DNA from: Boswellia sacra
Lineage: Eukaryota > Streptophyta > Magnoliopsida > Sapindales > Burseraceae
Reading direction: 5' to 3'
Assembly: GCA_013180625.2 (NCBI GenBank)
Contig: SNVD02011469.1
Coordinates: forward strand, 248,001-312,000
DNA: 64,000 bases
In this document: positions 1 to 10,060 of the stretch, in pieces
Layout: every line of letters begins with the position of its first letter
Numbering within the stretch: position 1 is the first letter of the stretch
The notes under the pieces: generated by a model
The model's input: the letters and a program-made list of their open reading frames with translations, nothing else
The model's database searches: none
What the model was told of the DNA's origin: nothing
Translations under genes and position numbers: made by a program

Positions 1-150
1 ATTTTTTAAGTTTTAAACTCTGACGTACCACAAACAAACAAATTTAGAGCCATTGATACACCTTCAATATTGTCTTAAATTGCACAATCATTGCATTAAA
101 AAAAAAAAGTTTCATGATACATTACAAATTAACAAAAATTGGCCCTCCAG

Positions 151-568
151 GTACTATCAATCAAACAGGTTAACAGAGAAAAGTGACGTATATAGCTTTG
201 GAGTGGTTATCTTGGAGATAATCACCGGTAAACCTGTGGTTGAAAACACTCTGGGGGATGACTACATTCACATAAGCCAATGGGTGACTTCCAAGCTTTC
301 AGAGGGGGATATTCTTAATATCATTGATAGGAGATTACAGAGAGATTTTGACACCAACTCAGTCTGGAAAGCGGTAGAAATAGCTGTCGCTTGTATTTCT
401 CCAACTTCTGCAAAAAGGCCAACAATGAATCAGGTAGTGATAGAATTGAACGAATCTCTAGCAATTGAGATAGCTCGTACGAAGAAGGGTGAGGAAGCTG
501 AACAAAAAGACACTGTGATTTCACTCAATTTGAATCTGGATACTGAATTATCTCCCCGAGTAAGGTAG
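151..568 (+). CDS. Last exon of a malectin-like LRR receptor kinase (unit A, partial)
   Basis: This is the 3' terminal exon of a receptor kinase whose other exons lie upstream of the window. An acceptor AG at 149-150 precedes a phase-2 exon that opens with the residues after the GTPGYLDPE activation segment ([17 protein letters not shown]). It continues through kinase subdomains IX-XI (the conserved Arg in [11 protein letters not shown]) to a TAG at 566-568. Length and phase match exon 13 of the intact gene at 19382-23665, and the frame is fully open. Whether the gene as a whole is intact cannot be judged. The family consists of plasma-membrane Ser/Thr kinases of LRR subfamily I (FRK1/SIRK-like), often linked to defence or senescence signalling; that role is family knowledge, not shown here. 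Confidence 0.9.
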
Positions 569-2131
569 TACTTGCTCAATATATATTCTATTTCAATAAG
601 GACGCATACCTGTGTTCCAGATTTTAGAAGCTTCTCTATTTCAACTATTTTGGGCTTCAGTAAAATTTTAAAATGTAAATAAGCAGTAATATTTCTGCTT
701 TGATTAATATACTTTCTACAGAAGAAATTGACCAGTGTGGATTTTTTATGTGGTTCGCCTTGTACTCTTCTGTCAAGTAATCATTTATTGATCTTTAAAT
801 CATCTGCATTTTGAAATTTAGGAATACCATCAGCTAGGAAAGCATGTGCCAATTTCAATAAAAAGGGAGTTATTTAAATGGAAAAGTTAACAGCTTACTC
901 ACTAATAACTTAAATAAGTCTTGAGACGATAATAACTAACAATTTTCAAGATGCTCTCTCCATCTTTTATGCAAATGAAATACAGAAACACGTGGTTAAG
1001 TTACAAAGCAAAGCAGAAAATTTCTGTAGACAATAGATAGAGAAGGAAATTTCTGTAGATAATAGAAATGATAGCAGAGGATAGCTTCACGATCTGATAC
1101 TGATCTGATAACAAAAAATACATAATATTAACAAAAATATCCTCTTGCCCTTGAGTTCATCTTTAACTTTTAGTTGTTGCTTTTGTTAAATCCTCCTTGG
1201 TTTACATAGCTAAGTGGGTTCTTACATGTGCCTCCATTTTATGTTATTGCATAATTGAAATGTGATGATTTATATACTTACAATTTATTTGGAAGGCATT
1301 TAGAATATTTATAATGGATTTAAAAGATTATTTTCAATAAACCATATCAATCTAAATTTTTATATATATTCTTTGAATTCAGTTCATCATCAATATATTA
1401 ATTTACATAGAATCTTAAATTTAGATAATAAAAAGTACAAAACAAATTTCTCTAGAATATCAATTCCAAATATTAAATATGTTTAACTCTCATATAAAGT
1501 GTTATATTGATTTAATTATAATCAAAAGACTATAGAACTTACACATATGTTAGAATTTTTTTTTCTTGAAACTTTAGTCTTATAGATATAATTTATCTAA
1601 AAATTGTTTTAAATATAATTACATCTTAATTATTATATTTAACTACTAATATTTATCATAACTCTAGACTATATGTTACCCCTTATAAAGAAAATTTCTG
1701 AGTCCGCCACTGAGTGTTCTGCATTGATTAATATACCTTTTTACGGAAGAAATGAACTAGATTGAATTTTTATTTGTAATTTTTATTTTTGTAAAAACGA
1801 AGCAAAAACCTTCTATAGAAACACAGAAGATGGTTCTGCAATCTGATTGTTCATTCATCTTTCATCTTTCAATAGCCACAGATCAGTTCTTGTTCATGGT
1901 ATGGCACAAACAAGAGCCTTAAAAGTGAATCAGGTTCAGTTGCATGAAAGCTATGAACCTCACATTAGTTGACTCAAAATAACTGAAGTTCAAACCAATA
2001 AAACACAAACAGACCGCAAGCATATCCCAAAATTAGGATCTCGAATGAACGATGTGGAATTCATTAATAATTGCCAAAATTGAATGGAGTGATGAAATGA
2101 ACGAACGAATAATTTGTTAATTTTAATTTAA
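569..2131. other. 3' flank of unit A, no gene seen
   Basis: AT-rich sequence without a coherent reading frame. The first 350 bases resemble the stretches that follow the kinase stop codons at 16700, 23665 and 50345 (a shared block with a 'Ttgatctttaaatcat'-like core), so this is the 3' part of the tandem-duplicated unit. Nothing else could be supported. Confidence 0.6.
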
Positions 2132-2361
2132 GGGAAAATTATTGAACCCCTGTGGTAAGGCAATATTCGAGCACCCTAGCAAGTTTCATTAATCGCTACA
2201 TAACCCCCTATTGTAGCATTTGTCCATTAAGAAATTAACTTTGATAGCTGAAATGAGAAGTTTACCCTTTATGTTATATAATAATTGGTTGAAATTACAA
2301 GTTTATTTTTATATAATAGAATAATAAGGTAATAATAATAATTTATGAGTAATATCAGCAA

Positions 2362-2397
<36 letters not shown>

Positions 2398-2626
2398 TAA
2401 AGAGATGTTAACATAAATAAGAAGAAGAGGCAGAGCAGAAAAGCAAAGAAAAAGTAAAAAATATTTTATTTTCATTATTTAAAAAAACACTACTGCCCTG
2501 CCCTGCCCTTTAATTGTTAACTTTTAACCTACTTAAATTTGCAGTAGGGGGCTTTGTGATTATTAACAAAACATATCAGGGGTCTCGGAGATAACTTTAC
2601 TGCAGAGGGTCCATGATTTTTTTCCC
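2132..2626. mobile_element. MITE with about 100-bp imperfect terminal inverted repeats
   Basis: The left end starts GGGAAAATTATTGAACCCC and the right end, read on the other strand, starts GGGAAAAAAATCATGGACCC. The two arms stay alignable for roughly 100 bases (for example GCCCCCTACTGCA against CCCCCTATTGTAGCA). The AT-rich flanks TTAATTTAA and TTAAATTAA could be a 9-bp TSD with one mismatch or an extension of the inverted repeat. No coding sequence is present. GGGAAAA termini recall the Mutator-like element at 3724, so a MULE-derived MITE is likely but not proven. Confidence 0.6.
2362..2397. repeat. (AAT)n microsatellite
   Basis: About twelve uninterrupted AAT/ATA units, inside the MITE at 2132-2626. 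Confidence 0.95.
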
Positions 2627-3714
2627 TTAAATTAATTTCACATGAAATACATGATTTGGAATAAGATTTTTAGATGGTTAACATTCCTCTTATTTGAGTG
2701 GTGCTGCCTAGTCTCACCTAAGATTTGTATTAAAGAAATAAAAAAAGTCATTGAATATGGCAATGATCTCCAAGATGAAAGCTGTAGGCGTTGTAAATCG
2801 ACGTCAAACACCAAATCACTCTTTGAAATTAGTCCAAGAACAAAAGTCTACGAGGCAATCAATATGTCTCCTTGTTCCTAACGTGTTCTCACAAGAAATG
2901 TTATAATTTCATGAATTATTTGGTGTAGTTAACTCAAGTGATTCATACCTCGTACCAATATGAATTATTTGATGTTTGACCATGATAGGTTAAGGACACG
3001 TTGTTCAAACTTAGCCATTAGTTTAATTGCCAATTTAGTAAGAGCAATTCTCACTTACGTTAAAAGAGGAATTCCAAAACAATTTAAGCATAAAATTAAT
3101 TATAAATAATTTTTAAAATTTCAACTATCGCTGAGTTCATTTTTGGTTTCCCAAAAATTGCATCATGATTCCGCCATTGACTATAACCTAACCAACGTGT
3201 TTTAGGGAAAATAAAAATTGTACGTACAAATAAGAAATTTTTCATATGTTAATCTAATCTAGATTTGGATTTTAAAATAAAATTGCTTTTTATTTTAACT
3301 TAGGTCAACTTAGGATTTCAAGAAAACCAATTGTATATGAAATTGATTAAATAATTTTACGCAAATTTACATTTTAATGAAAAGAATATATTTTCATGAG
3401 ATGTTGCATAATTTGATTAGAGAGATAAATGTCGAAAGTTAATAATGTCAATAAAATTAATGATAGAACAATTATGTAATAAATTACATGTAAATTTGCA
3501 TATCAGTTTTAGGTAATTTTGCTAATTACCCAACTTTAAATAATATTATTTTTAAGTAATAAAAAAGTAAATTTTTAATTTTTAAAAAGAAGACCAACTA
3601 TTGGGTCAAATCTACATCCTATCGGATCTTTGATTACTTGTCCCAAAAAAAAAGAACTTGGGTTTAACGCTCCGTACAAGTAAACCTCTGGCTTTGTGAA
3701 ATTGTTGTGTTGGG
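2627..3714. other. Intergenic flank of the receptor-kinase unit
   Basis: The segment 2630-2880 is related to 50880-51150 and more loosely to 17390-17830 and 30720-30970 (shared words such as CATCATTTAAGAATT and TCAAATACCAAACCACTCA). This is therefore a recurring 3' flank of each unit rather than a gene, although one copy is open for 79 codons here. The remainder is AT-rich and featureless. Confidence 0.6.
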
Positions 3715-3723
3715 TACTTGTAA

Positions 3724-4591
3724 GGGAAAATTGAGAAAATAGACAAATTTAGGGGGCTTGTTTGAAAAATGGACATGTTCTGAAAAATTTTCATCCCATA
3801 GACACTTTTGTGTCTAAAAGACAAAAATACCCTTATACTATAATAAATTCCCAAAACCTTTGTTATTTCATTTCCCTCGGCCGAATTTGAAGAAAGACAG
3901 TAAGCAAAACAAAGAACAAAGAAACCAGTAACAGATCGAATTATATAGCTTAAAAATGGGTTATGTATGTGAACTAAGGGTAGAGATAGTGCCATTTGTG
4001 TGAAAAAATGCTGAAAATTGGCTGTCGGTGTGCAAAAATCTGTTTTCGCAGTCGAAGGTTGAAGAAGACGAGTGTCTTCGAGTGCTTCAAGTGTCGTGAG
4101 TGTCGAGAAGTTCTGTCGGACCGAATCTCGACAATTCGGATGGTGGTGTCGAGTGTCTAGGCAATGCGTCGATTCTAGGTTCGATTGTCGCGGGTTCGAG
4201 TGTCGTCGAGGGTCTTGTGGATTGTCGACGTCGAGGAAAGTTCGTGTGTCGCGTGTCGAGAGTCGAGTGTCGGACGCAGGGAAACTCGACTTGTAGATGT
4301 CTCGAACTATGCATGTCGAGTGTTTCGAGAGTCGTGGAGACTATTTTGTCGAGCTTTTGAGTACGTGCGTCGAGTGACAAACTTGACGAGTGTCGGTTGC
4401 AAAAGATAGTCGAGTGTCGAGTGTTTATGTCGAGCTTCGTTGAGCGTTTTGGCAGAACACTTGTTTTTTGGACTTTTGCAAGCAATTTCGTAATTATTTT
4501 TTGTCCACGGAACTTATATGATATGATATGTCACAATCATGCAGGAAATGGAAAGTTTACACGTACTCATTGTATACAATGGTTGTTGGAC
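3724..4591 (+). repeat. Left long terminal inverted repeat of the MULE
   Basis: Matches the reverse complement of 8992-10051. It contains a subterminal array of TCGA-bearing words (GTGTCGAG, GTCGAG) between about 4060 and 4480. Near its inner edge, at 4539, lies a copy of the transposase start codon and roughly the first 18 codons (MQEMESLHVLIVYNG). The inverted repeat therefore includes the 5' end of the gene, and both ends of the element carry a promoter-plus-start region. Confidence 0.85.
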
Positions 4592-4619
4592 CAGAAAACA
4601 TGAGAAACATGTATGTACT

Positions 4620-5588
4620 ATCACAAAGACCCCCCCTAGGTTTTGACTTAATTTCATTAGGAAACACTGTTTGTTACTTTTCATCATACGGTAGCCCCGA
4701 CTTTTTTGAAATTCATCATGGGCACCCCTTCCGTCAGTTTTGCCGTTAAGTGACATCATACGGTACCCCTAACTTTGTTGCCAGATTTTGTTGTGAATGT
4801 TTTGCGGTAGGTGTTCACATACTTCCGAACATCATCCTCCTTTGAGAGGCTAAAAAGCTTCCTAATCTCGGATGCCCTCTTTGGACCCCTCATCCTTGGG
4901 TTTTCACTGTCTGTCAACCCAGGTAGATCATTCTCATCCTTCTTAACTATAACCAAGTTCAATACAGACAGATCTTGACTAACAATGCATCCACAAACAG
5001 ATTTCCTCCTTCGCTCTCCATTGCGCCTTCCATAACCTCTGAAGCAAGGGGTTCCTCTTTGAAGCAAAAGATGAACACGACTAAGAGTCAGAACTCATAG
5101 TTTCATTGGGAATCCTTGCTTGTCGCAGCCTCCCATGATCTTAAAAACATATCCTTTAAATTCCAGACCCAGAGCATCTGTACTAAATTCCTGGGAGATC
5201 CTCCTATCAAAAAAAGCTCGGGCTTCTGATCGTCATCGATCTCAAGCTTGTTGTGGCAACCAGTGGTTGGGTTTGTTATGTTAAACTTCATTTTGCATCA
5301 ACTCAACTCAACTGAACTCTTGCTATTAGCGTGCGCAGTGCAGGGGAGGCAGCGAAGAGCACTTGGATTCTGTGAGCAGCTCCTGTGGGACTGGTCAGCA
5401 GAACTAATTAGATGGAAAGACTTTTTTTACCCTATTCATTACATTTATTTTCATACAATTAACGGCAAAACTGACGGAAGGGGTGTCCATGATTAATTTC
5501 AAAAAAGTCAGAAGTATCGTATAATGAAAATTGGTAAACAGTGTTTATGAATGAAATTAAGCTAAAACCCAGGGGAGGTCTGTGTGAT
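4620..5588. mobile_element. RPS6: Nested inverted-repeat element carrying a captured ribosomal protein gene
   Basis: The ends TCACAAAGACC and GGTCTGTGTGA are inverted copies, and the repeat continues for about 125 bases on each side (shared words CACTGTTTGTTAC, CATCATACGGTA, CTTCCGTCAGTTTTGCCGTT). Between the arms is a piece of a eukaryotic eS6 gene on the minus strand with what looks like its 5' leader. No transposase is encoded and no clear TSD is visible, so the superfamily is open (Pack-MULE or another Pack-TIR type). Confidence 0.75.
4766..5291 (-). pseudogene. RPS6: Captured, truncated 40S ribosomal protein eS6 (RPS6) fragment
   Basis: Reading on the minus strand from an ATG at 5291, the sequence starts [20 protein letters not shown], the eS6 N-terminus. 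After a frameshift near codon 25 it continues in other frames through the [10 protein letters not shown] region, then [37 protein letters not shown] and [15 protein letters not shown]. About 170 codons of the roughly 250 in the family are represented without an intron, ending at TTKSGNK where the inverted repeat begins. The C-terminal, S6-kinase-phosphorylated tail is missing. Frameshifts near 5220 and 5095 show it is not translated as eS6. The intronless layout suggests a processed source, but which introns the donor gene had cannot be checked here. Identification as eS6 is firm. Confidence 0.93.
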
Positions 5589-5916
5589 TGGCCCATTAAA
5601 AAATATCGCTATACAATAATGTGTATTTACAAGTTTTCGTACAACTATACATTGTAACCATGTGCTACTATAAAAAAAAATGTACTATACAATAATGTGT
5701 TAGTGTCCAGAAACTATAAATAAAAAAAAAAAATTGTGTAACTAAACATAATATATACAAAAAATAGGTGATCTCATGGTCCCAACGTGCTCGGCTGCTA
5801 CTCGACCTCCGCTGAATCAACGTCGTCATGGGCAATAGTGGTCATAACATCCCCTGACACGAGTCTTCATTCGCGGTAGTGGCTGCAACATCAGCAGGCA
5901 CTACTGGCTGAGGCAA
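5589..5916. other. 3' end of the MULE protease gene region, no further gene
   Basis: AT-rich stretch between the nested eS6 element and the stop codon of the Ulp1 frame. A short word (CTATACAATAATGTGT) occurs twice, near 5610 and 5687. Probably 3' untranslated sequence of the minus-strand gene; nothing more is visible. Confidence 0.5.
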
Positions 5917-7155
5917 TTACGCCTGAGGCACAAGATATCTAGGCAACAGCGCCTCGATGTCGTAGGGCACCGTGATGGTCGGGGCGACCTCTTGTGCCTG
6001 TGGGTGTTCGCGGCTGAGCCAAAGTTGTACCTGTCACATCCGGTCCCCCGCCCGAATTCACCCGTTACGTATCGCCGTCAGTGAACCGGGACCTTACGGT
6101 TGTCCTCGGATGGACACAGTCCAGTATTGTCCGCTCTGGGGCCCCCCACAGGTCCCGCACGGTTTTGTCCACATCGGGGAACAGGGCCTTATAGGACACC
6201 TTCTATTACCCGTGTGGCGCCTCCCCCACTCGAACCCATGACCCATAGGTCAATGGAGTTCAACATGAGTACCATTCGGGCAACTTGTCCGAATGGTACT
6301 CATGTTGAACTCCATTGACCTATGGGTCATGGGTTCGAGTGGGGGAGGCGCCACACGGGTAAAAGAAGGTGTCCTATAAGGCCCTGTTCCCCGATGTGGA
6401 CAAAACCGTGCGGGACCTGTGGGGGGCCCCAGAGCGGACAATACTGGACTGTGTCCATCCGAGGACAACCGTAAGGTCCCGGTTCACTGACGGCGATACG
6501 TAACGGGTGAATTCGGGCGGGGGACCGGATGTGACAGTACCGCCATTCTCTCCCGGCATTCCTCATCCGAGAATGCCTTAATCTCAGTCAGTGGAACACC
6601 CCCTGCTAGGAACTCGATGTACTTCAAACAGTACACGCCGCATGCCCCTCCCCCAGGCTCCTGCTGTGGCACCTGGTCCATGTCCTCGATTCGCATAATG
6701 TCAAATGGGGTTATGGGATAGTCAGGAATACCGTAAACCTCCATTGACACCATACGGGGTAGTAGCTCAGCGAGGCACCGGACTGTCTGCATGACTATGT
6801 CTGCAGAAGTATGACCAATAGATGAGTCGTATATCAAAATGTGACGACGATTCAATTGCACCTCAGCTGCCACCCAATGATCATCGGTGAGGTGAACTGG
6901 GAGATAGAGCTGAAAACGAATTGACAACATGGAAATGGAAATCAATCACAACATTTTAAATAAGATGGCACATACTAACTCAGTGAATATAAATGTTCTC
7001 ACCCTGTCCACGTCGACCCATGGTGTTCCAACGAGGGGCACCTGTCCCAGGACATACTGGACCATGTCCTCCTCACTCACCCAGTTAATGTCGTCCAGTC
7101 TGTCCGAGTATAGCTCCCACAACGAAGACAAGATCTCGGACATTTTGTACAACAT
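5917..7155 (-). pseudogene. Ulp1/C48-type cysteine protease domain of the MULE, interrupted
   Basis: The minus-strand frame begins in an exon around 7155-7005 (…WELYSDRLDDINWVSEED…VGTPWVDVDR). A probable intron follows (donor at about 7004, acceptor CAG before about 6914), then the catalytic part. The Ulp1 triad is visible: His in LTDDHWVAAEV, Asp in ILIYDSSIGH, Cys in GGGACGVYCLKY. Family members are SUMO proteases; in MULEs the domain is a fused or accessory protein of unknown role. A 505-bp palindromic element with a 5-bp TSD sits at 6032-6536. Ignoring it and one TSD copy, the frame continues to a TAA at 5917-5919. The start of the protein lies in the region deleted against the transposase, so this is a remnant. 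Confidence 0.85.
6032..6536. mobile_element. 505-bp palindromic element (TGTCACATCCGG family)
   Basis: The two halves are nearly perfect inverted copies meeting near 6285, around GGGCAACTTGTCC. Ends are TGTCACATCCGGTCCC and its complement, flanked by an exact 5-bp TSD, GTACC (6027-6031 and 6537-6541). Each arm resembles the inverted orientation of the 281-bp element at 29113-29393 apart from its last few tens of bases, so the element looks like a head-to-head dimer. It interrupts the Ulp1 frame. Reading frames found in it on both strands are artefacts of the palindrome. Confidence 0.9.
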
Positions 7156-9045
7156 GATCACGCAACTGTCTCATGAACCAGTTGCAGGAGTCATCATTTT
7201 CAGAATGCCCAATTCCAAATGCCAAGGGGTATATTTGTTTATTACCATCCATACAAGAAGCCAAAAACATTGTACCCCTATATTTCCCTTTTAAAAAAGA
7301 ACCATCAACTGTAATAACTGGCCTAATGGACGATACAAATCCAGCAATTGAAGCCCCCATACTCATGAAAAAGTATCTGAAATGGTTCTCCTCATCAGTT
7401 TCTAACGACGTTTTGGTCCCCAGGTTTACTTTCTCAGTCATGTACATGTACTGAGGGAGTAGTGTGAATGATTCATCATGAGATCCGTGAAGTTCTTGCA
7501 AAGTTACCTCCTTTGCCCTCCATGCCTTGTTGTACGTGATATTAACACCCCATGACTCCTGAACATCGGACATAATAACCTTTGGACGATATATTCTCGA
7601 TGCCTCAACGAATTTGCTCTTAATATGTTTGCTAATGACACGTGCAGTTGCCCGTTTGTGAACTGGGTGAAGTCCAGCTCCGGAGCACGTGTGGTGGTTC
7701 TTATACGTTTTCACCTAGAAGAAATGTGAATCGGCCACCTTTATGGCACGTAAACGCCATTTACAAGATTCAGCACGACATACAACCTCAAACCTTGTGG
7801 CGTTGGAGTTCCTCACCTTGAATTGAAAGTTTCGTCTTAATGCCAACATCGCTAACTTCTCTCGAAGCTCTGTTTTGCTGTTAAACATCTGCCCAACCCC
7901 AACCTCAATCTCGTCAACTACAAACGATGAGGCATCATCGCCAACTGTGGAGGGTGGATGCACAATAGGCGGCATCCACCTGAATGTGCTAGCCTGAGAG
8001 CTGTCATTATTCGACATCGGATCTTCCTGATGTCCATATACTAGACGAGTAGGTGTGGAGTGAATTGGAGGAGGCACGGTAGGTATGGAGTGAATTGGAG
8101 GAGGCACGGTAGGTGTGGAGTGAATTGGAGAAGGCACGGTAGGTGTGGAGTGAATTGGAGAAGGCACGATAAACGGCTCATCCTGGTTCACATCATTCAA
8201 GATCTCCCGTTCTCCCTCATTATCGAAATGTGGACCGGCTACATTGTGCCCATCAACAACAAAATCATCCAATCCCTCAACATCATTCTCAATATGAACC
8301 GTGTAATCATTATTGTCATCGTCAACATGCACACTAACATCATCACCACCATCATCAGTATCTTCGCAATATTCATTGCCACCATCGTCATCATTAACAT
8401 CATCAATATTACCTAGACTCTCAAACTCTCTAATGCTGTCAAGATGACGTACCAATCTCGATGGCATCGATGGAGGCATTCCTTCTTCATTGTCAAATAA
8501 CACCCCTACCCCAAATGACTCATGCCCTGCATGCCCTGAACACTGCTCAAACTCAATGCCAACATCATCATTCAATTATGGTTGTCACAAACAGGAGTAG
8601 ACTCACTTAATTGGTTGCTCCCACTTGCTGAACGAAACAAAGAGGTATGAGAAGATCCTTCTCGCCTACGTATTGCATCGGATCCTGACCCTGACCTCTG
8701 TCTTTGCTTCTCCCTATCTTCAACTTTAACAACTAATGGTGTATATGATTGTTGGTCCTCCAAACAATGTTGTATGAAAAAAAAAACATCGTCGTCAGTC
8801 TCAATACGAATCGGCATTGGAAGAACACCCTTACAAGCAAATTGAACCTCTAAACTCATTCTTTTCTTACGAAGATCCCAACCCATTTTAGTACTAATAC
8901 AGTCAACCAACTCGTTATAAGTAGCACACCTACGAATTATCAATGGCTTCGCCGTCCCATCGGCATACAAATAACTACCGTTCTCTTGCACAGTCCAAGA
9001 ACCATTGTATACAATGAGTATACGTAAAGTTTCCATTTCCTGCAT
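7085..9045 (-). pseudogene. MULE transposase, truncated and disrupted
   Basis: The minus-strand start is at 9045. Residues 1-110 form the PB1-like N-terminus typical of MuDR-type proteins. A 1-nt frameshift follows at about 8574 (TGA after VCDNHN), then an acidic region, four Pro-rich 10-residue repeats and the FAR1-like DNA-binding region (RRNFQFKVRNSNATRFEVVC). An in-frame TAG sits at about 7715, where CAG (Gln) is expected. The MULE catalytic domain then begins (RPVITVDGSFLKGKYRG, first Asp of DDE). The protein stops short after NWFMRQLRDHV (about 7156): the second Asp, the Glu and the zinc knuckle are deleted and replaced by Ulp1 sequence. It therefore cannot be an active transposase. Assignment to the superfamily is secure. 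Confidence 0.9.
8051..8170 (-). repeat. Four tandem 30-bp units in the transposase gene
   Basis: Units at 8051, 8081, 8111 and 8141, each encoding a 10-residue TVPPPIHSTP-like repeat on the minus strand. The period is a multiple of three, so the frame is kept. It lies in the acidic, low-complexity linker between the PB1-like and DNA-binding parts. Confidence 0.95.
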
Positions 9046-10051
9046 GATTGAGACATATCATATCATATAAGATCCGTGGACAAAAAATAATTACGAAATA
9101 GCTTGCAAAAGTGGAAAAAACGAGCGTTCTGCCAAAACGCTCGACGACGCTCGACAAACTCACTCGACACTCGACATATGTGACACGACACTCGAACTCG
9201 ACTATATTTTGCATCCGACACTTGTCAAGTTGTACACTCGACGCGCTTACTCGAAAGCTCGACAAAATAGTCTCGACGACTCTCGAAACACTCGACATGC
9301 ATGGTTTGAGACATCTACAGGTGTGTTTCCCCGCGTTGGACACTCGACTCTCGACACACGACACACGAACTTTCATCGACGTCGTCAATCCACAAGACCC
9401 TCGACGACACTCGAACCCGCGACACTCAAACCTAGAATCGACGCAATGCCTAAACACTCGACACCACCATCCGAATTGTCGAGATTCGGTCCGACAGAAC
9501 TTCTCGACACTCGACGAGACTCGACGACACTCGAAGACACTGGTCTTCTTCAACCTTCGACTGCGAAAACACATTTTTGCACACCGACAGCCAATTTCCA
9601 GCATTTTTTCACACAGACGGTACTATCTCTACCCTTAGTTCACATACATAACCCATTTTTAAGCTATATAATGCGGTTGTCAGTTACTAAAGCGATCAAT
9701 AACGAAAACACTACACATACATTAAATTTTCATGCCATTTATAGAGAGATTAAGGAAAGTTGTTCTTACGCGTTTTGCTTACTGCTTCAGATGTTGAGGT
9801 TGTTTCGGGACAGTGAAGTGAAGTGATTCGAGCTGTTACTGGTTTCTTTTTCTTTGTTCTTTGTTTTACTTTACTGTCTTTCTTCAAAATTCATCTGAAG
9901 GGATATGAAATAACAAACGTTTGGGAATTTATTTTAGTACAAGGGTATTTTTGTCTTTTAGACACAAAAGTATCTATAGGATGAAAAATTTTCAGAACGT
10001 GTCCATTTTTCAAACAGGCCCCCTAAATTTGTCTATTTTTTCAATTTTCCC
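8992..10051 (-). repeat. Right long terminal inverted repeat of the MULE
   Basis: Reverse complement of 3724-4591 with an extra stretch of about 180 bases near 9670-9850 that the left copy lacks. It carries the matching TCGA-rich array (about 9110-9560, CTCGACACTCGAC-like words), presumably transposase binding sites. The functional start codon of the transposase (minus strand, 9045) lies inside its inner edge. Confidence 0.85.
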
Positions 10052-10060
10052 TACTTGTAA

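Larger units (their letters stand above)
3724..10051. mobile_element. Mutator-like element (MULE) with Ulp1-type protease, defective
   Basis: The element runs from GGGAAAATTGAG to the complementary CAATTTTCCC and is flanked by an exact 9-bp TSD, TACTTGTAA (3715-3723 and 10052-10060), the size expected for Mutator elements. Its inverted repeats are unusually long, 868 and 1060 bases. Inside, on the minus strand, are a MULE transposase with a PB1-like N-terminus and then a Ulp1/C48 cysteine protease. That combination is known from Ulp1-carrying plant MULEs such as Kaonashi and CUMULE. The transposase is broken. Two other elements are nested inside (4620-5588 and 6032-6536). Mobility today would need a transposase supplied from elsewhere. 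Confidence 0.93.

Noticed and set aside
4072..4485. Overlapping Ser/Arg/Cys-rich open frames on both strands
   Set aside because: They arise from the TCGA-word array in the MULE inverted repeat, which lacks stop codons in several frames; the mirrored frames at 8975-9826 have the same cause.
6100..6566. Near-identical open frames on opposite strands (Pro/Gly-rich, SSDGHSPVLSALGPP-like)
   Set aside because: They are mirror images produced by the 505-bp palindrome. The same text appears in the 281-bp element, where it is equally unsupported.
5917..6945. Ulp1 protease as a host SUMO protease gene
   Set aside because: It lies inside a MULE with TSD, follows a MULE transposase on the same strand, and lacks its own N-terminal part.
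8060..8416. Plus-strand protein with MNWRRHGRYGV repeats
   Set aside because: It is the antisense of the 30-bp repeats and acidic linker of the transposase.
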